Shown here: piece by piece, positions 23,400 through 31,472 of the stretch
Layout: each line of letters begins with the position of its first letter
Numbering within the stretch: position 1 is the first letter of the stretch
IMG/VR virus record: IMGVR_UViG_3300035698_007281
Coordinates: 29,512 to 93,511 of that record
Origin: a virus
Strand: one strand, 5' to 3'
Length of the DNA: 64,000 nt
Position numbers and translations under genes: made by a program
Notes under the pieces: model-generated
Told to the model about the DNA's origin: nothing
Seen by the model: the letters and a program-made list of their open reading frames with translations, nothing else
The model's database searches: none

Positions 23400-24763
23400 T
23401 GTCCAGTAAAGGCCTCGACATGATGGACGCGGACGCCCTCTTCCATGAGGCCATTCCGGTTTTTGCCCAGATGAAGATCCGGGGTGTCCAACTGAACCTC
23501 GGCAAACTGAACGAACTGGACGCCGACGTTCTCGATGAACTTGATGAGGTTCGCCGTGCGATGTCCGGCCCTGAGGCCAAACGGTTCCTGAAGAAGTACG
23601 GCCGGGACTTCGACTCCGGCAAGGACGCCGACAAGCGGAAACTCTTCCTCGGCCTCTTGGGGTTGAAGGCCTTCCGAACTACAAACGAGAAGGGGAACAT
23701 CGATACACCGGGCGACTGTTCAGTTGACGCTGAATCGATCCGCCATCTGATGACCCAGGTCAGTGAGAACTCGTCAACCTACCGACTCCTGGAGGCTTGC
23801 ATCGACGAGGCCCACCTGATCAAGTTGAGGGGGTACGTTAAGAACTTCCGGAAGATGGCCGACCCAAACGGTCGCCTTCATCCATCGTTTCTCCTCCATA
23901 TCGTGTCGTCCTTCAGATCCTCCAGCGCTGATCCCAACTGGCAGAACATCCCGGTGAGGAACCCGGTACTGGCCAGGATCCGCCGGACCATCGTTCCGAC
24001 CTACGACTACTTCATGGAGATGGATTTCTCCGGGGCCGAGGTGCGTGGGTATGGTGTCCACACACTTGACGCCACACTGATCGACAACATCCGAAACAAG
24101 GTTGACTTCCACCGCAAGTATGCCGGGCTTTTGTACGAGAAGCCTGAGGATGAGATCACTGGGGAGGAGCGATTTCAAGGGAAGAATCAATTCATCTTCC
24201 CGGAGTTTTATGGGTCGTACCATAAGTCCATTGCCAAGAAGAATCCCCAGTGGAGGGCGAGGGCCGTCGAGAAGGCCGAGAAGATTTTGTGGGATGACAT
24301 GCCCGACGTTAAGCGTTGGCAGGAGGACACGGCCGAGGATTACTACAAGGACGGTTACATCGACTACCTCACCGGCTTCCGGATCAAGTATGGGAAGCGC
24401 GGGTTCCTGACCTTCAACCAGATCTGTAACCTCCCCAACCAGGGGTTCGCCTTCCACCGCCTCCTTCGGATCCTGATCAATGTTGAGAATGAGATGAGAC
24501 GCCGGAACATGAAGTCCTGGATCTGTGGCCAGATCCATGACTCGGTTGTGGTTGACGTTGTCAAGGAAGAGGCCCACGATCTGATGGCGATCTTCGAGAC
24601 CCACGTCCGGAAACCGTGTTGGGGTTTCGACGATGTGGTCCCGTGGGAGGCGGAATACAAACTGGGGAAGAACTTCGTTGATTCGATAGAGGTGGAGACT
24701 GGTGTGGATCTCGATGATCTGGATCTGCGCCTCATAGAGAAGATGGGAAAGGCCCTATCATGA
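23399..24763 (+). CDS. DNA polymerase A, C-terminal polymerase polypeptide
   Basis: The 454-residue protein carries family A polymerase motifs: motif A MDFSGAEVRGYG near residue 208, a motif B region RFQGKNQFIFPEFYGSYHK, and motif C GQIHDSVVVDV near residue 377. Motif C has HDS where most family A enzymes have HDE. ATG 23399 overlaps the methyltransferase stop as TGATG, with AAGGAAGAGG upstream. It must pair with, or act apart from, the exonuclease polypeptide at 19879. Confidence 0.88.
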   Translation: MSSKGLDMMDADALFHEAIPVFAQMKIRGVQLNLGKLNELDADVLDELDEVRRAMSGPEAKRFLKKYGRDFDSGKDADKRKLFLGLLGLKAFRTTNEKGNIDTPGDCSVDAESIRHLMTQVSENSSTYRLLEACIDEAHLIKLRGYVKNFRKMADPNGRLHPSFLLHIVSSFRSSSADPNWQNIPVRNPVLARIRRTIVPTYDYFMEMDFSGAEVRGYGVHTLDATLIDNIRNKVDFHRKYAGLLYEKPEDEITGEERFQGKNQFIFPEFYGSYHKSIAKKNPQWRARAVEKAEKILWDDMPDVKRWQEDTAEDYYKDGYIDYLTGFRIKYGKRGFLTFNQICNLPNQGFAFHRLLRILINVENEMRRRNMKSWICGQIHDSVVVDVVKEEAHDLMAIFETHVRKPCWGFDDVVPWEAEYKLGKNFVDSIEVETGVDLDDLDLRLIEKMGKALS

Positions 24764-25017
24764 AATGCCCCTACTGTGGATCCCATGATGCCGTGTGGAT
24801 GTACCGAGAATGTTCAATCGGGTTCGTCCCTGAGATCCCCGATCCCCACTTCCACTACACCTGTCCTGATTGTGGTGGGAACTGGGCCACGCCTCTGTTC
24901 CCGAGGCCGGGTGAGGAGAAAACCAACCGGCTTCAAACCGCCCTTAAGATCGTGGTGGTGGCCACGGTTGCCTTGGCGACGCTTGGTGTGGCCGCTATCC
25001 TCGGCGGGAGGTTCTGA
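24760..25017 (+). CDS. Zinc-ribbon membrane protein
   Basis: The 85-residue protein has CPYCGSHDA and CPDCGGNW, a zinc ribbon, then a C-terminal membrane helix (ALKIVVVATVALATLGVAAIL). It overlaps the polymerase stop by ATGA. Function is unknown. Confidence 0.6.
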   Translation: MKCPYCGSHDAVWMYRECSIGFVPEIPDPHFHYTCPDCGGNWATPLFPRPGEEKTNRLQTALKIVVVATVALATLGVAAILGGRF

Positions 25018-25190
25018 TGGAGTACCCAACATGCCCTGATTGTGGGTTTGAGGACCAGGACTGGTGGGACGGCCTCGGCAACAAGGGCGACGGTGATTCC
25101 TGGAAATACGACTGTCCTGGGTGTGGGAATAGGTTGAAGGTCACCCTGTCACTATCCCCTGAGTTTGATACTGTACTTGTCGAAGGATGA
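25017..25190 (+). CDS. Small zinc-ribbon protein
   Basis: This 57-residue protein begins MEYPTCPDCGFEDQDWWDG and has a second knuckle CPGCGNRL. Its ATG overlaps the previous stop (TGATGG). It is the soluble counterpart of its upstream neighbour. Function is unknown. Confidence 0.6.
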   Translation: MEYPTCPDCGFEDQDWWDGLGNKGDGDSWKYDCPGCGNRLKVTLSLSPEFDTVLVEG

Positions 25191-25197
25191 TTGAAAC

Positions 25198-26040
25198 ATG
25201 AGATACGCCGTCTGTATTCCAACGTGTGGCCGGACCGAGGTTCTTGAACGGACCCTCACCGCCGTCCTGGCCCAGAGGCCCGCCCCCGGTGCTGTGTGGT
25301 TGGTGGACAACAATGAGGATCCCACCTACCTGGACGCCATCCAACTCCCCGCCGGTGTGGGGAAGACCTCGGTGAGAAGTGGTGTCCCCCAATCAGATCC
25401 GGCCGGTTCAAATTGCGGTCTCCAACTTGCCGCCCAGTTCGGGTACGAGTACCTGATCAAATGGGATGACGACCTGATCCCCCTCCCTGGTTGTTTCAAG
25501 GCCCTGGTGGCCCCTCTGGAGTCCTACGACTCCGTGGTCGCCGTTGGAGGCCTTTACCCCTCTCCGGAGAACCAAGGGCGATTGTCGGCCCTTGTGGATG
25601 GCCAACTGAAGATCCCCGACGAACGGCCCAACCACCTCCAGTTCTTTCCCTGGGAGGGTAGACGCCGAAGGTTCGTCGTCCACCACCTCTACTCGTCCTT
25701 CGCCTACCGGGTGTCGAGGGCGCTCCTGGTGGGTGGTTTCTGTGAGGACTACTCCCTGGTGGCCCACCGCCACGAGACCGACTTCACGATGCGCCTGGAC
25801 GCTGTGGGCGACCTGATGGTCGATACCAATGCCACAGCCATCCACCTCGTTGAAGCCGGAGGGACGAGGAGGTTCTCTCAGATGGAGCGCCATGGGATGG
25901 TGAACCTGGACGAGGAGATCTTCCGCCGCCGGATGGTGAGGATGGATCTCCTGTGGAACCTGGACATTGAGACGGTCAACGCCGCCCCCTCCGACCCGAG
26001 GCACATGGTGGCCGTGGGTGGTATAGGCCCTTGCCGGTGA
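25198..26040 (+). CDS. Family 2-like glycosyltransferase
   Basis: The 280-residue protein has the GT-A start MRYAVCIPTCGRTEVLERTL, WLVDNNEDPT, and the metal-binding acidic motif KWDDDLIPLPGC near residue 90. Late HRHETDFTMRL is typical of the acceptor side of GT2 enzymes. It could modify phage DNA, virion proteins or host glycans; no acceptor is evident. It is followed by a class B promoter. Confidence 0.78.
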   Translation: MRYAVCIPTCGRTEVLERTLTAVLAQRPAPGAVWLVDNNEDPTYLDAIQLPAGVGKTSVRSGVPQSDPAGSNCGLQLAAQFGYEYLIKWDDDLIPLPGCFKALVAPLESYDSVVAVGGLYPSPENQGRLSALVDGQLKIPDERPNHLQFFPWEGRRRRFVVHHLYSSFAYRVSRALLVGGFCEDYSLVAHRHETDFTMRLDAVGDLMVDTNATAIHLVEAGGTRRFSQMERHGMVNLDEEIFRRRMVRMDLLWNLDIETVNAAPSDPRHMVAVGGIGPCR

Positions 26041-26051
26041 AAGTCTGAGGT

Positions 26052-26076
26052 GAACCTCCTGGGGTTTCGCTATACT
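26052..26076 (+). promoter_or_regulatory. Class B promoter candidate (GAACCT, 13 bp, TATACT)
   Basis: GAACCT (26052-26057) and TATACT (26071-26076) are 13 bp apart, with GGGTT forming an inverted repeat with GAACC. It lies 48 bases before the HNH gene at 26124. Confidence 0.55.
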
Positions 26077-26123
26077 GTGGCGTGGCCGGGATGATCTGGC
26101 CGGTACTTGTAAGGGATCTCTTG

Positions 26124-26678
26124 ATGACGAAACACAAGGCCAGGAATTGTAAAGAATGTTTGGTTTCTTATACACCAACGACGGGCAATCAAAAGTACTG
26201 TGTCGATTGTGGGGAAGAGGCCCAGAAGGTCAAGTCCAAGGAGTGGCACGCCGAATCTTACGCCAACCTGACCCCCAAGGAGAGAGAAGCCCGGTTGGCC
26301 TACTGCAGGGAGTACGATGCCAAACGAAAGGCCAACATGACCCCCAAGGAGAGAGAAGCCCAGAAGGTTAAGAGGCGGAAAACAAATAGGGCTGCAAGAA
26401 GCAAGACCCTCCGGTTCGATATCCTTGAACGTGACAACTTCACCTGTCAATACTGTGGATGGCAACCCGGCCACGGAGGGGGCCGCCGCCTCGAAGTGGA
26501 CCATCGGGATCCCCTGGCCGGTAAGAAGAGGCGATACTCCAAGGACGATCTCGTGACGGCGTGTAGTGAATGCAACGGCGGGAAGTCCGATAAGTTCCTG
26601 ACTCCCAGAGAGTGTTGTGGGTTGTCGTTCACCCGAGGCCGGGACTTCATCACGCATCGGGCCGAGGCCCACACATAG
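26124..26678 (+). CDS. HNH endonuclease
   Basis: The 184-residue protein starts MTKHKARNCKECLVSY with N-terminal zinc knuckles. It then has a direct repeat (ANLTPKEREAR and ANMTPKEREAQ) and an HNH core: CQYCGWQPG, LEVDHRDPLAG and VTACSECNGGKSD. It is free-standing between two class B promoters, as a mobile HNH gene would be. Confidence 0.82.
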   Translation: MTKHKARNCKECLVSYTPTTGNQKYCVDCGEEAQKVKSKEWHAESYANLTPKEREARLAYCREYDAKRKANMTPKEREAQKVKRRKTNRAARSKTLRFDILERDNFTCQYCGWQPGHGGGRRLEVDHRDPLAGKKRRYSKDDLVTACSECNGGKSDKFLTPRECCGLSFTRGRDFITHRAEAHT

Positions 26679-26690
26679 AAAAACTTCGAT

Positions 26691-26715
26691 GAACCCCCTG
26701 AGGCTTTGCTATATT
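26691..26715 (+). promoter_or_regulatory. Class B promoter candidate (GAACCC, 13 bp, TATATT)
   Basis: GAACCC and TATATT are 13 bp apart, followed after 5 bases by AAGGAAAAACA and the start of the 26727 gene, so the leader would be very short. Confidence 0.5.
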
Positions 26716-26726
26716 AAGGAAAAACA

Positions 26727-26852
26727 ATGGCCCTGATCCTGATGGCTATACTATCACTGAAGCCGGTGGCCTGGACCGAAGGCGATAAGACGTTCCTGGT
26801 CTACCATACTGACATCCCCCGGCTGGTCGAACTGAAGGAGACTCAACAATGA
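26727..26852 (+). CDS. 41-residue peptide of unknown function
   Basis: The frame begins MALILMAILSLKPVAWTEG behind AAGGAAAA and ends RLVELKETQQ. The hydrophobic start could be a signal or membrane segment. Its last codons lie in the first copy of the 41-bp direct repeat. Confidence 0.5.
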   Translation: MALILMAILSLKPVAWTEGDKTFLVYHTDIPRLVELKETQQ

Positions 26853-26859
26853 ACCTGAT
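26819..26859 (+). repeat. 41-bp direct repeat, left copy
   Basis: This copy and the one at 28238-28278 are identical over 41 bp, starting CCGGCTGGTCGAACTGAAGG and including a ribosome site and ATG. They flank 26860-28237, which holds the DUF550 cassette. Confidence 0.9.
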
Positions 26860-26923
26860 TCTCTGGATGATATTCTCACTGAAGCCGCAGCCCGCGAGGC
26901 GAAGGGAGAACTCACATGACTGA
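26849..26923 (+). CDS. 24-residue truncated peptide after the left repeat
   Basis: ATG 26849 sits in the repeat with AAGGAG upstream. It encodes MNLILWMIFSLKPQPARRREN before stopping. The gene after the right repeat (28268) begins MNLIWKRF from the same start, so this looks like the interrupted 5' end of that gene or a duplicate. Confidence 0.35.
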   Translation: MNLILWMIFSLKPQPARRRENSHD

Positions 26924-27656
26924 CCAGACACCCCCGGCGAGCAACTGCCCGAAGTGCGGGGCGGGGAGACGAAAGCTCGATAAACACGAGAAGGAGAACC
27001 GCCGCCTCCACCGGCAACTATCCCAGGCCCAGGCCGAGATCGAGCGGATGCGTGTCGCGATTGAGATACAGCGGGACGCGATTGAGATACGCAATGGCGA
27101 CCTGGGCACGGCCCAGGCCCGCATCGCCGAACTGGAGGCCGAGCTAGCCCCTCGCCAGGTCGAGTGCCAGCACGCGGCAGGCGTGACGCACGACGCCACT
27201 GGTATCCCGTGCGTGTGGTGCGAGGTGGAGAGTCTGGAAGCTGACGCGAAATCCCGCGACGTGATCGAGAAGGCCCAGGCCGAACGAGCGAAGAGGTTGA
27301 TGGCCAAACTCGCCACGGCCCGGCGGGATGCGTTGGCCGTCTACATCCAGGAGCAGAGGGCATGGAGCGAGCGAACCTTTGGGCCTGGAATGCGGACGAT
27401 TGGTTTGACTCGACACATCCGGAAGGAGTTAATCGAAATCGCAGCAGACCCGCACGACGTGACCGAATGGATTGACGTTGTGATTCTGGCACTGGATGGG
27501 GCGTGGCGATGCGGTAAGACGCCTAAAGAAGTCGCCCTTGCTATGCTGGCAAAACAGGCAGTGAACTTCGCCCGTGAGTGGCCGCCGCCTGGGCCAGACG
27601 ACGAACCCAGCGAGCATGTCCGCGACCTCGTGGGGAAGGAGCGCACTGATGATTGA
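26916..27656 (+). CDS. DUF550 / dATP-dGTP diphosphohydrolase-like (MazG-like) protein with coiled coil
   Basis: Residues ~10-100 have a CPKCG knuckle and a long coiled coil. The C-terminal ~90 residues match DUF550: AWSERTFGPGMRTIGLTRHIRKEL, EIAADPHDVTEWIDVVILALDGAWR and KQAVNFAREWPPP. Family members are MazG-like nucleotide pyrophosphohydrolases, so dATP/dGTP pool control is likely. It lies inside the segment bounded by 41-bp direct repeats, with codon use that looks less GCC/CTC-biased than its neighbours. Confidence 0.75.
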   Translation: MTDQTPPASNCPKCGAGRRKLDKHEKENRRLHRQLSQAQAEIERMRVAIEIQRDAIEIRNGDLGTAQARIAELEAELAPRQVECQHAAGVTHDATGIPCVWCEVESLEADAKSRDVIEKAQAERAKRLMAKLATARRDALAVYIQEQRAWSERTFGPGMRTIGLTRHIRKELIEIAADPHDVTEWIDVVILALDGAWRCGKTPKEVALAMLAKQAVNFAREWPPPGPDDEPSEHVRDLVGKERTDD

Positions 27657-27771
27657 GGCGCTACTCGTAGGCATAATACTCCAGATCTTCACCGTTGCTG
27701 TCTGCTTGACTGGTATCGCGAAGCCGTTGTCCCGTATCGCCGACGCGCTTGAGCGGAAGGAGAAGCCATGA
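27649..27771 (+). CDS. 40-residue single-pass membrane protein
   Basis: The frame starts ATG 27649 inside the end of the DUF550 gene and overlaps the next start by ATGA. It encodes MIEALLVGIILQIFTVAVCL as a membrane helix and then a charged tail (DALERKEKP). Function is unknown. Confidence 0.5.
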   Translation: MIEALLVGIILQIFTVAVCLTGIAKPLSRIADALERKEKP

Positions 27772-28157
27772 CCCCCGACCAGGTACAGGCCCGCTGGGAC
27801 CGACAGACCGACGCCGAGAACAACGCCGACGTGGCCTTGAGGGTGATGGGGTGGCGAACGCGAGAGGTATTCGGGACCGTACTCGGATGGGAGTCTCCGC
27901 TAGGCGTCAAGCAGACGTACCCATCTCACTACACCACCGACCACAACCACGCCCACGAGGCCCTGGCGACGTTCTCTGGGGAAGGCTGGATGTGGTTCGT
28001 GTCACAGGGCGGCTGTAGCATCCACCGTGGCATTGAGCTATCGCCGGGTGACTGGGATGAGGATTGGGTGGTCCGGGCAAAACTCGCCGTCACCCCCGCC
28101 GCGATCTCCCTCGCCTGCCTCATGGCGATGGAGTGTGAGGAGAACGCCGATTACTGA
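27768..28157 (+). CDS. Phage ABA-sandwich-like protein
   Basis: The 129-residue protein has WRTREVFG, HNHAHEALATF and a C-terminal AVTPAAISLACLMAME, the pattern of phage ABA-sandwich (DUF2591-type) proteins of unknown function. It is the last gene of the segment between the direct repeats. Confidence 0.55.
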   Translation: MTPDQVQARWDRQTDAENNADVALRVMGWRTREVFGTVLGWESPLGVKQTYPSHYTTDHNHAHEALATFSGEGWMWFVSQGGCSIHRGIELSPGDWDEDWVVRAKLAVTPAAISLACLMAMECEENADY

Positions 28158-28237
28158 ACACCCGATACTGTTTTCCGCCCCGAATGACGAGCCCGGCGTG
28201 TGGCACAACGCGATCCCCGCCTACACCACCACCTGGT

Positions 28238-28278
28238 CCGGCTGGTCGAACTGAAGGAGACTCAACAATGAACCTGAT
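28238..28278 (+). repeat. 41-bp direct repeat, right copy
   Basis: Identical to 26819-26859. It places the same ribosome site and ATG in front of the gene at 28268. Confidence 0.9.
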
Positions 28279-28672
28279 CTGGAAACGATTCCGAACTGCC
28301 CGCCGGGTACTCGCCATCCTGGCCGTCGTATACATCCTGACCCTGATCGTCATGTCGGCCGGGTGTCATCCCGACCAGGGAATGACCTGGATCTCGGTCC
28401 GGGTGTCCGAGAACCCGGTACTGGTCAGGAAGACCATGGACGCCGACCGGGTGATCTTCAGCGCCGAGTACGCTGGGAGGATCGTGTCCATGACAATGAT
28501 GGGTGACGAACGCGCCGCCCTCTTCGCCGCCTCGGTCAAACCGGGAGACTGGGTGGTCGTCCGGGTGTACACCTCGGATCTAGGCAAGGGCAAGACCGAG
28601 TTTAACGCCTACGGGTTCCGCCGGATGATGCCCTCGGAGACTCAACCCACCACCCAGGAGACCGAACAATGA
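28268..28672 (+). CDS. Membrane-anchored protein
   Basis: The 134-residue protein begins with a basic stretch (MNLIWKRFRTARR), then one hydrophobic helix ending IVMSAGCHPD, and a soluble beta-rich domain. The Cys after the helix hints at a lipoprotein, but the residue at -3 is not typical. Function is unknown. Confidence 0.55.
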   Translation: MNLIWKRFRTARRVLAILAVVYILTLIVMSAGCHPDQGMTWISVRVSENPVLVRKTMDADRVIFSAEYAGRIVSMTMMGDERAALFAASVKPGDWVVVRVYTSDLGKGKTEFNAYGFRRMMPSETQPTTQETEQ

Positions 28673-28881
28673 ACCCCATTATGAAGAGACGCCTGGAGCG
28701 GTACAAGACGAACCACCCGATCACAAACAAACCGATCAAGCCCACGGCCGACCTGTCCGAGGTTCAGTTGTTGGGCCTACTCCTGAAGGAGGCCCGATTC
28801 ACCAATGCCCTGATCACGGCCTACATCGCCCTGTTCCTCCTCAGTGCCGCCGCTATGGCCGCCTGGGTGGCCTGGAGTTGA
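28669..28881 (+). CDS. Small C-terminally anchored membrane protein
   Basis: The 70-residue protein has a basic N-terminal half and a C-terminal membrane helix (NALITAYIALFLLSAAAMAAWVAW). It overlaps the previous stop by ATGA. Function is unknown. Confidence 0.55.
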   Translation: MNPIMKRRLERYKTNHPITNKPIKPTADLSEVQLLGLLLKEARFTNALITAYIALFLLSAAAMAAWVAWS

Positions 28882-28885
28882 ACCA

Positions 28886-29203
28886 ATGCCCTATGTGACC
28901 GGAGACGGTGTTGAGATCACCATCGGCCTCACGGTGTGGTTCCACACCACCTCTTGGACGGGCAAGGATCTGAGGCAAGGGCGAGTCATGGAGATTGGCC
29001 AACCTCACTGGGCCAAGGAACCGATGGCCAAGGTCTCCAACTCCGGAGAAGCCGGGTTCCCGTCCTGGTGCGACATGGAGTGGATCTTCTTTGACAAGGA
29101 CAAGACAACGAACTGGTACGATGAACTCCCGTTCGAGGACTTCGAGGAGATCCAACCCAACGACACGTTGATCGCTAATTCGTTTTTTCGTATCTTCCCC
29201 TGA
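28886..29203 (+). CDS. Protein of unknown function
   Basis: The 105-residue protein begins MPYVTGDGVEITIGLTVWF, a beta-rich start like small phage SH3/KOW-type proteins. The rest is rich in Trp and Asp/Glu. It lies five bases after the upstream stop. No family was recognised. Confidence 0.55.
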   Translation: MPYVTGDGVEITIGLTVWFHTTSWTGKDLRQGRVMEIGQPHWAKEPMAKVSNSGEAGFPSWCDMEWIFFDKDKTTNWYDELPFEDFEEIQPNDTLIANSFFRIFP

Positions 29204-29218
29204 GAGGTTTACTGGACA

Positions 29219-29497
29219 ATGAACGACAAGGATCTGATCAAGAAGTTGGCCCTATGCTTGCGGGAACTGACCGGAAGCTACAAGGACGCTGTGTCAGTGG
29301 GAACGGGTGGCCTGATGGATCTCCTGGTGTGTGGGGAGGATGTCAAGACCGCCTTCCACCTGATCAAGGAAGCCGAAGCCAATGAACCCGACGAGGTTCT
29401 CACAAGTTGTCCGAAATGTGCGAGTTGGAGTTGGGTGAGGAAAGATCGCCCCCGGCCATGTGATTCTACCTACTGCCTGAGGGCCAACTCTAAATGA
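29219..29497 (+). CDS. Small protein with C-terminal zinc site
   Basis: The 92-residue protein has a helical N-terminus and a CPKCASWSWV ... CDSTYC cluster near the end. It overlaps the terminase start by ATGA. Function is unknown; a DNA-binding role beside the terminase is speculation. Confidence 0.55.
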   Translation: MNDKDLIKKLALCLRELTGSYKDAVSVGTGGLMDLLVCGEDVKTAFHLIKEAEANEPDEVLTSCPKCASWSWVRKDRPRPCDSTYCLRANSK

Positions 29498-30828
29498 ACA
29501 CCATCGAGATACCCTACACGCCCCACGCCCAACAAATGAAGGCCCACCAAGCCAAGGAACCGTACATCCTCTTCGGGGGTGCGGTAGGGGGAGGGAAGTC
29601 GGTGTGTCTGGTCAATGATGCCCTATACCGATCCATGTGGTGGTCAGGGAACCGGGTGGGTATATATCGTTGGGAGTACGCCTCATTCATGAAGACCACC
29701 TTCAAGACCCTGGAGGAATGGGTCTTCGGTGTCCCCGGCCTCGTCACCTACCACAACGAACAGAAGAAGGTGATCCGCCTGTGTAACGGGTCAGAGATCT
29801 TTTATGGGGGCCTGAAGCCCTCCTCCATGGTATCAGGAGATCCCCTGTCCGTGGTCAAGTCCCTGGAACTGTCCACAGCGTATCTCGACGAGGTCACCGA
29901 CTTCCCCGAGAACGTGTATTCATTTCTCCCGGCCCGTGTCGGCCGTGTTAAGTGCATGAACTCCCGAACGGGCATCAGAGAGTTTCCTCCTGCAAGGATA
30001 CTTGCGTCTTGCAACCCAGCCCTGGGGTGGGTCAAACTGAAGTGGGTTGATGAACCTGTATTAAAAGACCACGTATTTATTCCCTCGAAAGTCTCCGACA
30101 ACCCCTATCTGACGAAGGAGTACGAGGAGCGGTTGAGAGAAACATGGTCATCAACCCCCATGGACCTGGAGCGGTATCTTGATGGATCCTGGGACGCTGT
30201 AATCGATTACGAGGCGGTCTGCCCTGCGCCCTGGTTGACCCGTGCGACCAAGTTGTCCTATAGGCCTACCCGTGGGGATGTGGTGGCCTTCGGTGTTGAT
30301 GTGGGAGCGTATGGGAACGATAAGACCGTCGTGATCAAAAGGACAGGCCGAAAAGCGGAGATCCTCTACGAGGCCTCCTGTCAGTCAACCACCAAGACTA
30401 CCGCCGACATCGAGACCCTGGCCGGTATCCACAACCCATCCATCATCGTGGTCGATTCTATCGGTGTAGGCCAGGGCGTGTACGACTCCCTGAACGATGA
30501 CGGGTATCCCGTCTTTGGGTTCATCGGTGGAGCGAAGGCCCGAGACCCTCGGTTCCTGAACCTTCGTGCTGAAACCTACTGGGGCTTCCGGAACATGTTG
30601 GAGAAGGGCCTCGTGGACATCCCGGCCTCGGCGGCCCTGATCAACGACATCGGTGTGATCAAGTACACAAGGAACGCTTCGGACCGGGTCATCCAGATCG
30701 AGTCCAAGGGGGGTATCAAGAAGCGCCTGGGCAAGTCCCCTGACTACGCCGATGCCCTGATCTACGCCTACTATGGTGAAGGTTTCGAGTATGGGATCGG
30801 TGGAGTGTTCGGGGCCAGTGAAGGATGA
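29494..30828 (+). CDS. Terminase large subunit
   Basis: The 444-residue protein has Walker A FGGAVGGGKSV near residue 30, Walker B LSTAYLDEVTD near residue 130, the coupling motif ILASCNPA, and a C-terminal RNase H-type nuclease (GVDVGAYGNDKT, IIVVDSIGVG, PDYADALIYAYYG). It packages DNA into proheads. No small terminase subunit was recognised nearby. Confidence 0.92.
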   Translation: MNTIEIPYTPHAQQMKAHQAKEPYILFGGAVGGGKSVCLVNDALYRSMWWSGNRVGIYRWEYASFMKTTFKTLEEWVFGVPGLVTYHNEQKKVIRLCNGSEIFYGGLKPSSMVSGDPLSVVKSLELSTAYLDEVTDFPENVYSFLPARVGRVKCMNSRTGIREFPPARILASCNPALGWVKLKWVDEPVLKDHVFIPSKVSDNPYLTKEYEERLRETWSSTPMDLERYLDGSWDAVIDYEAVCPAPWLTRATKLSYRPTRGDVVAFGVDVGAYGNDKTVVIKRTGRKAEILYEASCQSTTKTTADIETLAGIHNPSIIVVDSIGVGQGVYDSLNDDGYPVFGFIGGAKARDPRFLNLRAETYWGFRNMLEKGLVDIPASAALINDIGVIKYTRNASDRVIQIESKGGIKKRLGKSPDYADALIYAYYGEGFEYGIGGVFGASEG

Positions 30829-30849
30829 ACCTGTGAAAGGAACAGAGCG

Positions 30850-31055
30850 ATGACGAAAACCGAACTGATTGTGGCCTCCACGAGGATCTGTGTCCGGTGT
30901 GGGGGAACGGGGTGGATCTCCAGGACGTGTACCGCTACGGTGGCCCCAGGCTGATCTTCCGCCTGGGTACGTTATGCGCCCAGGCCCCCAGGCCATGCCC
31001 CTGTGTGAGGACCAACCAGGGTGAATCCGAGGGGGATGTTTTCCAGGCCGGATAA
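30850..31055 (+). pseudogene. Frameshifted or recoded small zinc protein
   Basis: The frame from ATG 30850 reads MTKTELIVASTRICVRCGGTG and then stops at 30954. Shifting frame at the G-run around 30910 continues with VDLQDVYRYGG and APRPCPCVRTNQG to a stop at 31055, restoring a second Cys cluster. This may be a recent frameshift, a sequencing error or programmed frameshifting. Confidence 0.35.
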
Positions 31056-31071
31056 TAATTTGAGATTATCC

Positions 31072-31100
31072 TTGACATCCTGAGGGCCTTGGCCGATAAT
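31072..31100 (+). promoter_or_regulatory. Class A promoter on the plus strand (TTGACA, 17 bp, GATAAT)
   Basis: TTGACA (31072-31077) and GATAAT (31095-31100) are 17 bp apart. A GGATAAT/ATTATCC inverted repeat (31050-31071) abuts the -35 and could be an operator. ATG at 31107 lies 7 bases after the -10. Confidence 0.88.
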
Positions 31101-31106
31101 GCTTAC

Positions 31107-31439
31107 ATGAGCATTAACGAACACAATGAAACGCCCAAAGGAACCAAGGCCATGAAACTGACCGACCTCGAAACCAAGATGATCCTGAACATCGCCCTGA
31201 ACAACTTCCAGGATGACCCCAACTACGCCAACCCCGTCTGGGCCGATTGCCTCGTCTTCGAGGGTCCATTCAACGAGATCAAGGACAACCAGATCGGCGG
31301 GATCGTTTCCAGCCTGACCAAAAAGGGGCTCGCCAGGGCCGAAGGCGAGAACCGGGACGCCATCACCTCACTGACCGAAGCCGGACAGGCCCAGGCCAAG
31401 ATCCTGGTCCCCGAGTTCCGGGCCTCCCTGGCCGTCTGA
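31107..31439 (+). CDS. Small winged-helix-like protein
   Basis: ATG 31107 falls at the predicted transcript start, giving a 110-residue leaderless product. An in-frame ATG at 31152 with AAAGGAACC gives 95 residues. The core (LTDLETKMILNIALNN ... GGIVSSLTKKGLARAEG) resembles a helix-turn-helix of winged type. Its own strong promoter and the nearby inverted repeat suggest a regulator. Confidence 0.55.
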   Translation: MSINEHNETPKGTKAMKLTDLETKMILNIALNNFQDDPNYANPVWADCLVFEGPFNEIKDNQIGGIVSSLTKKGLARAEGENRDAITSLTEAGQAQAKILVPEFRASLAV

Positions 31440-31472
31440 ACCTCCACACTGAACCTTCAAAGGGACACAACC

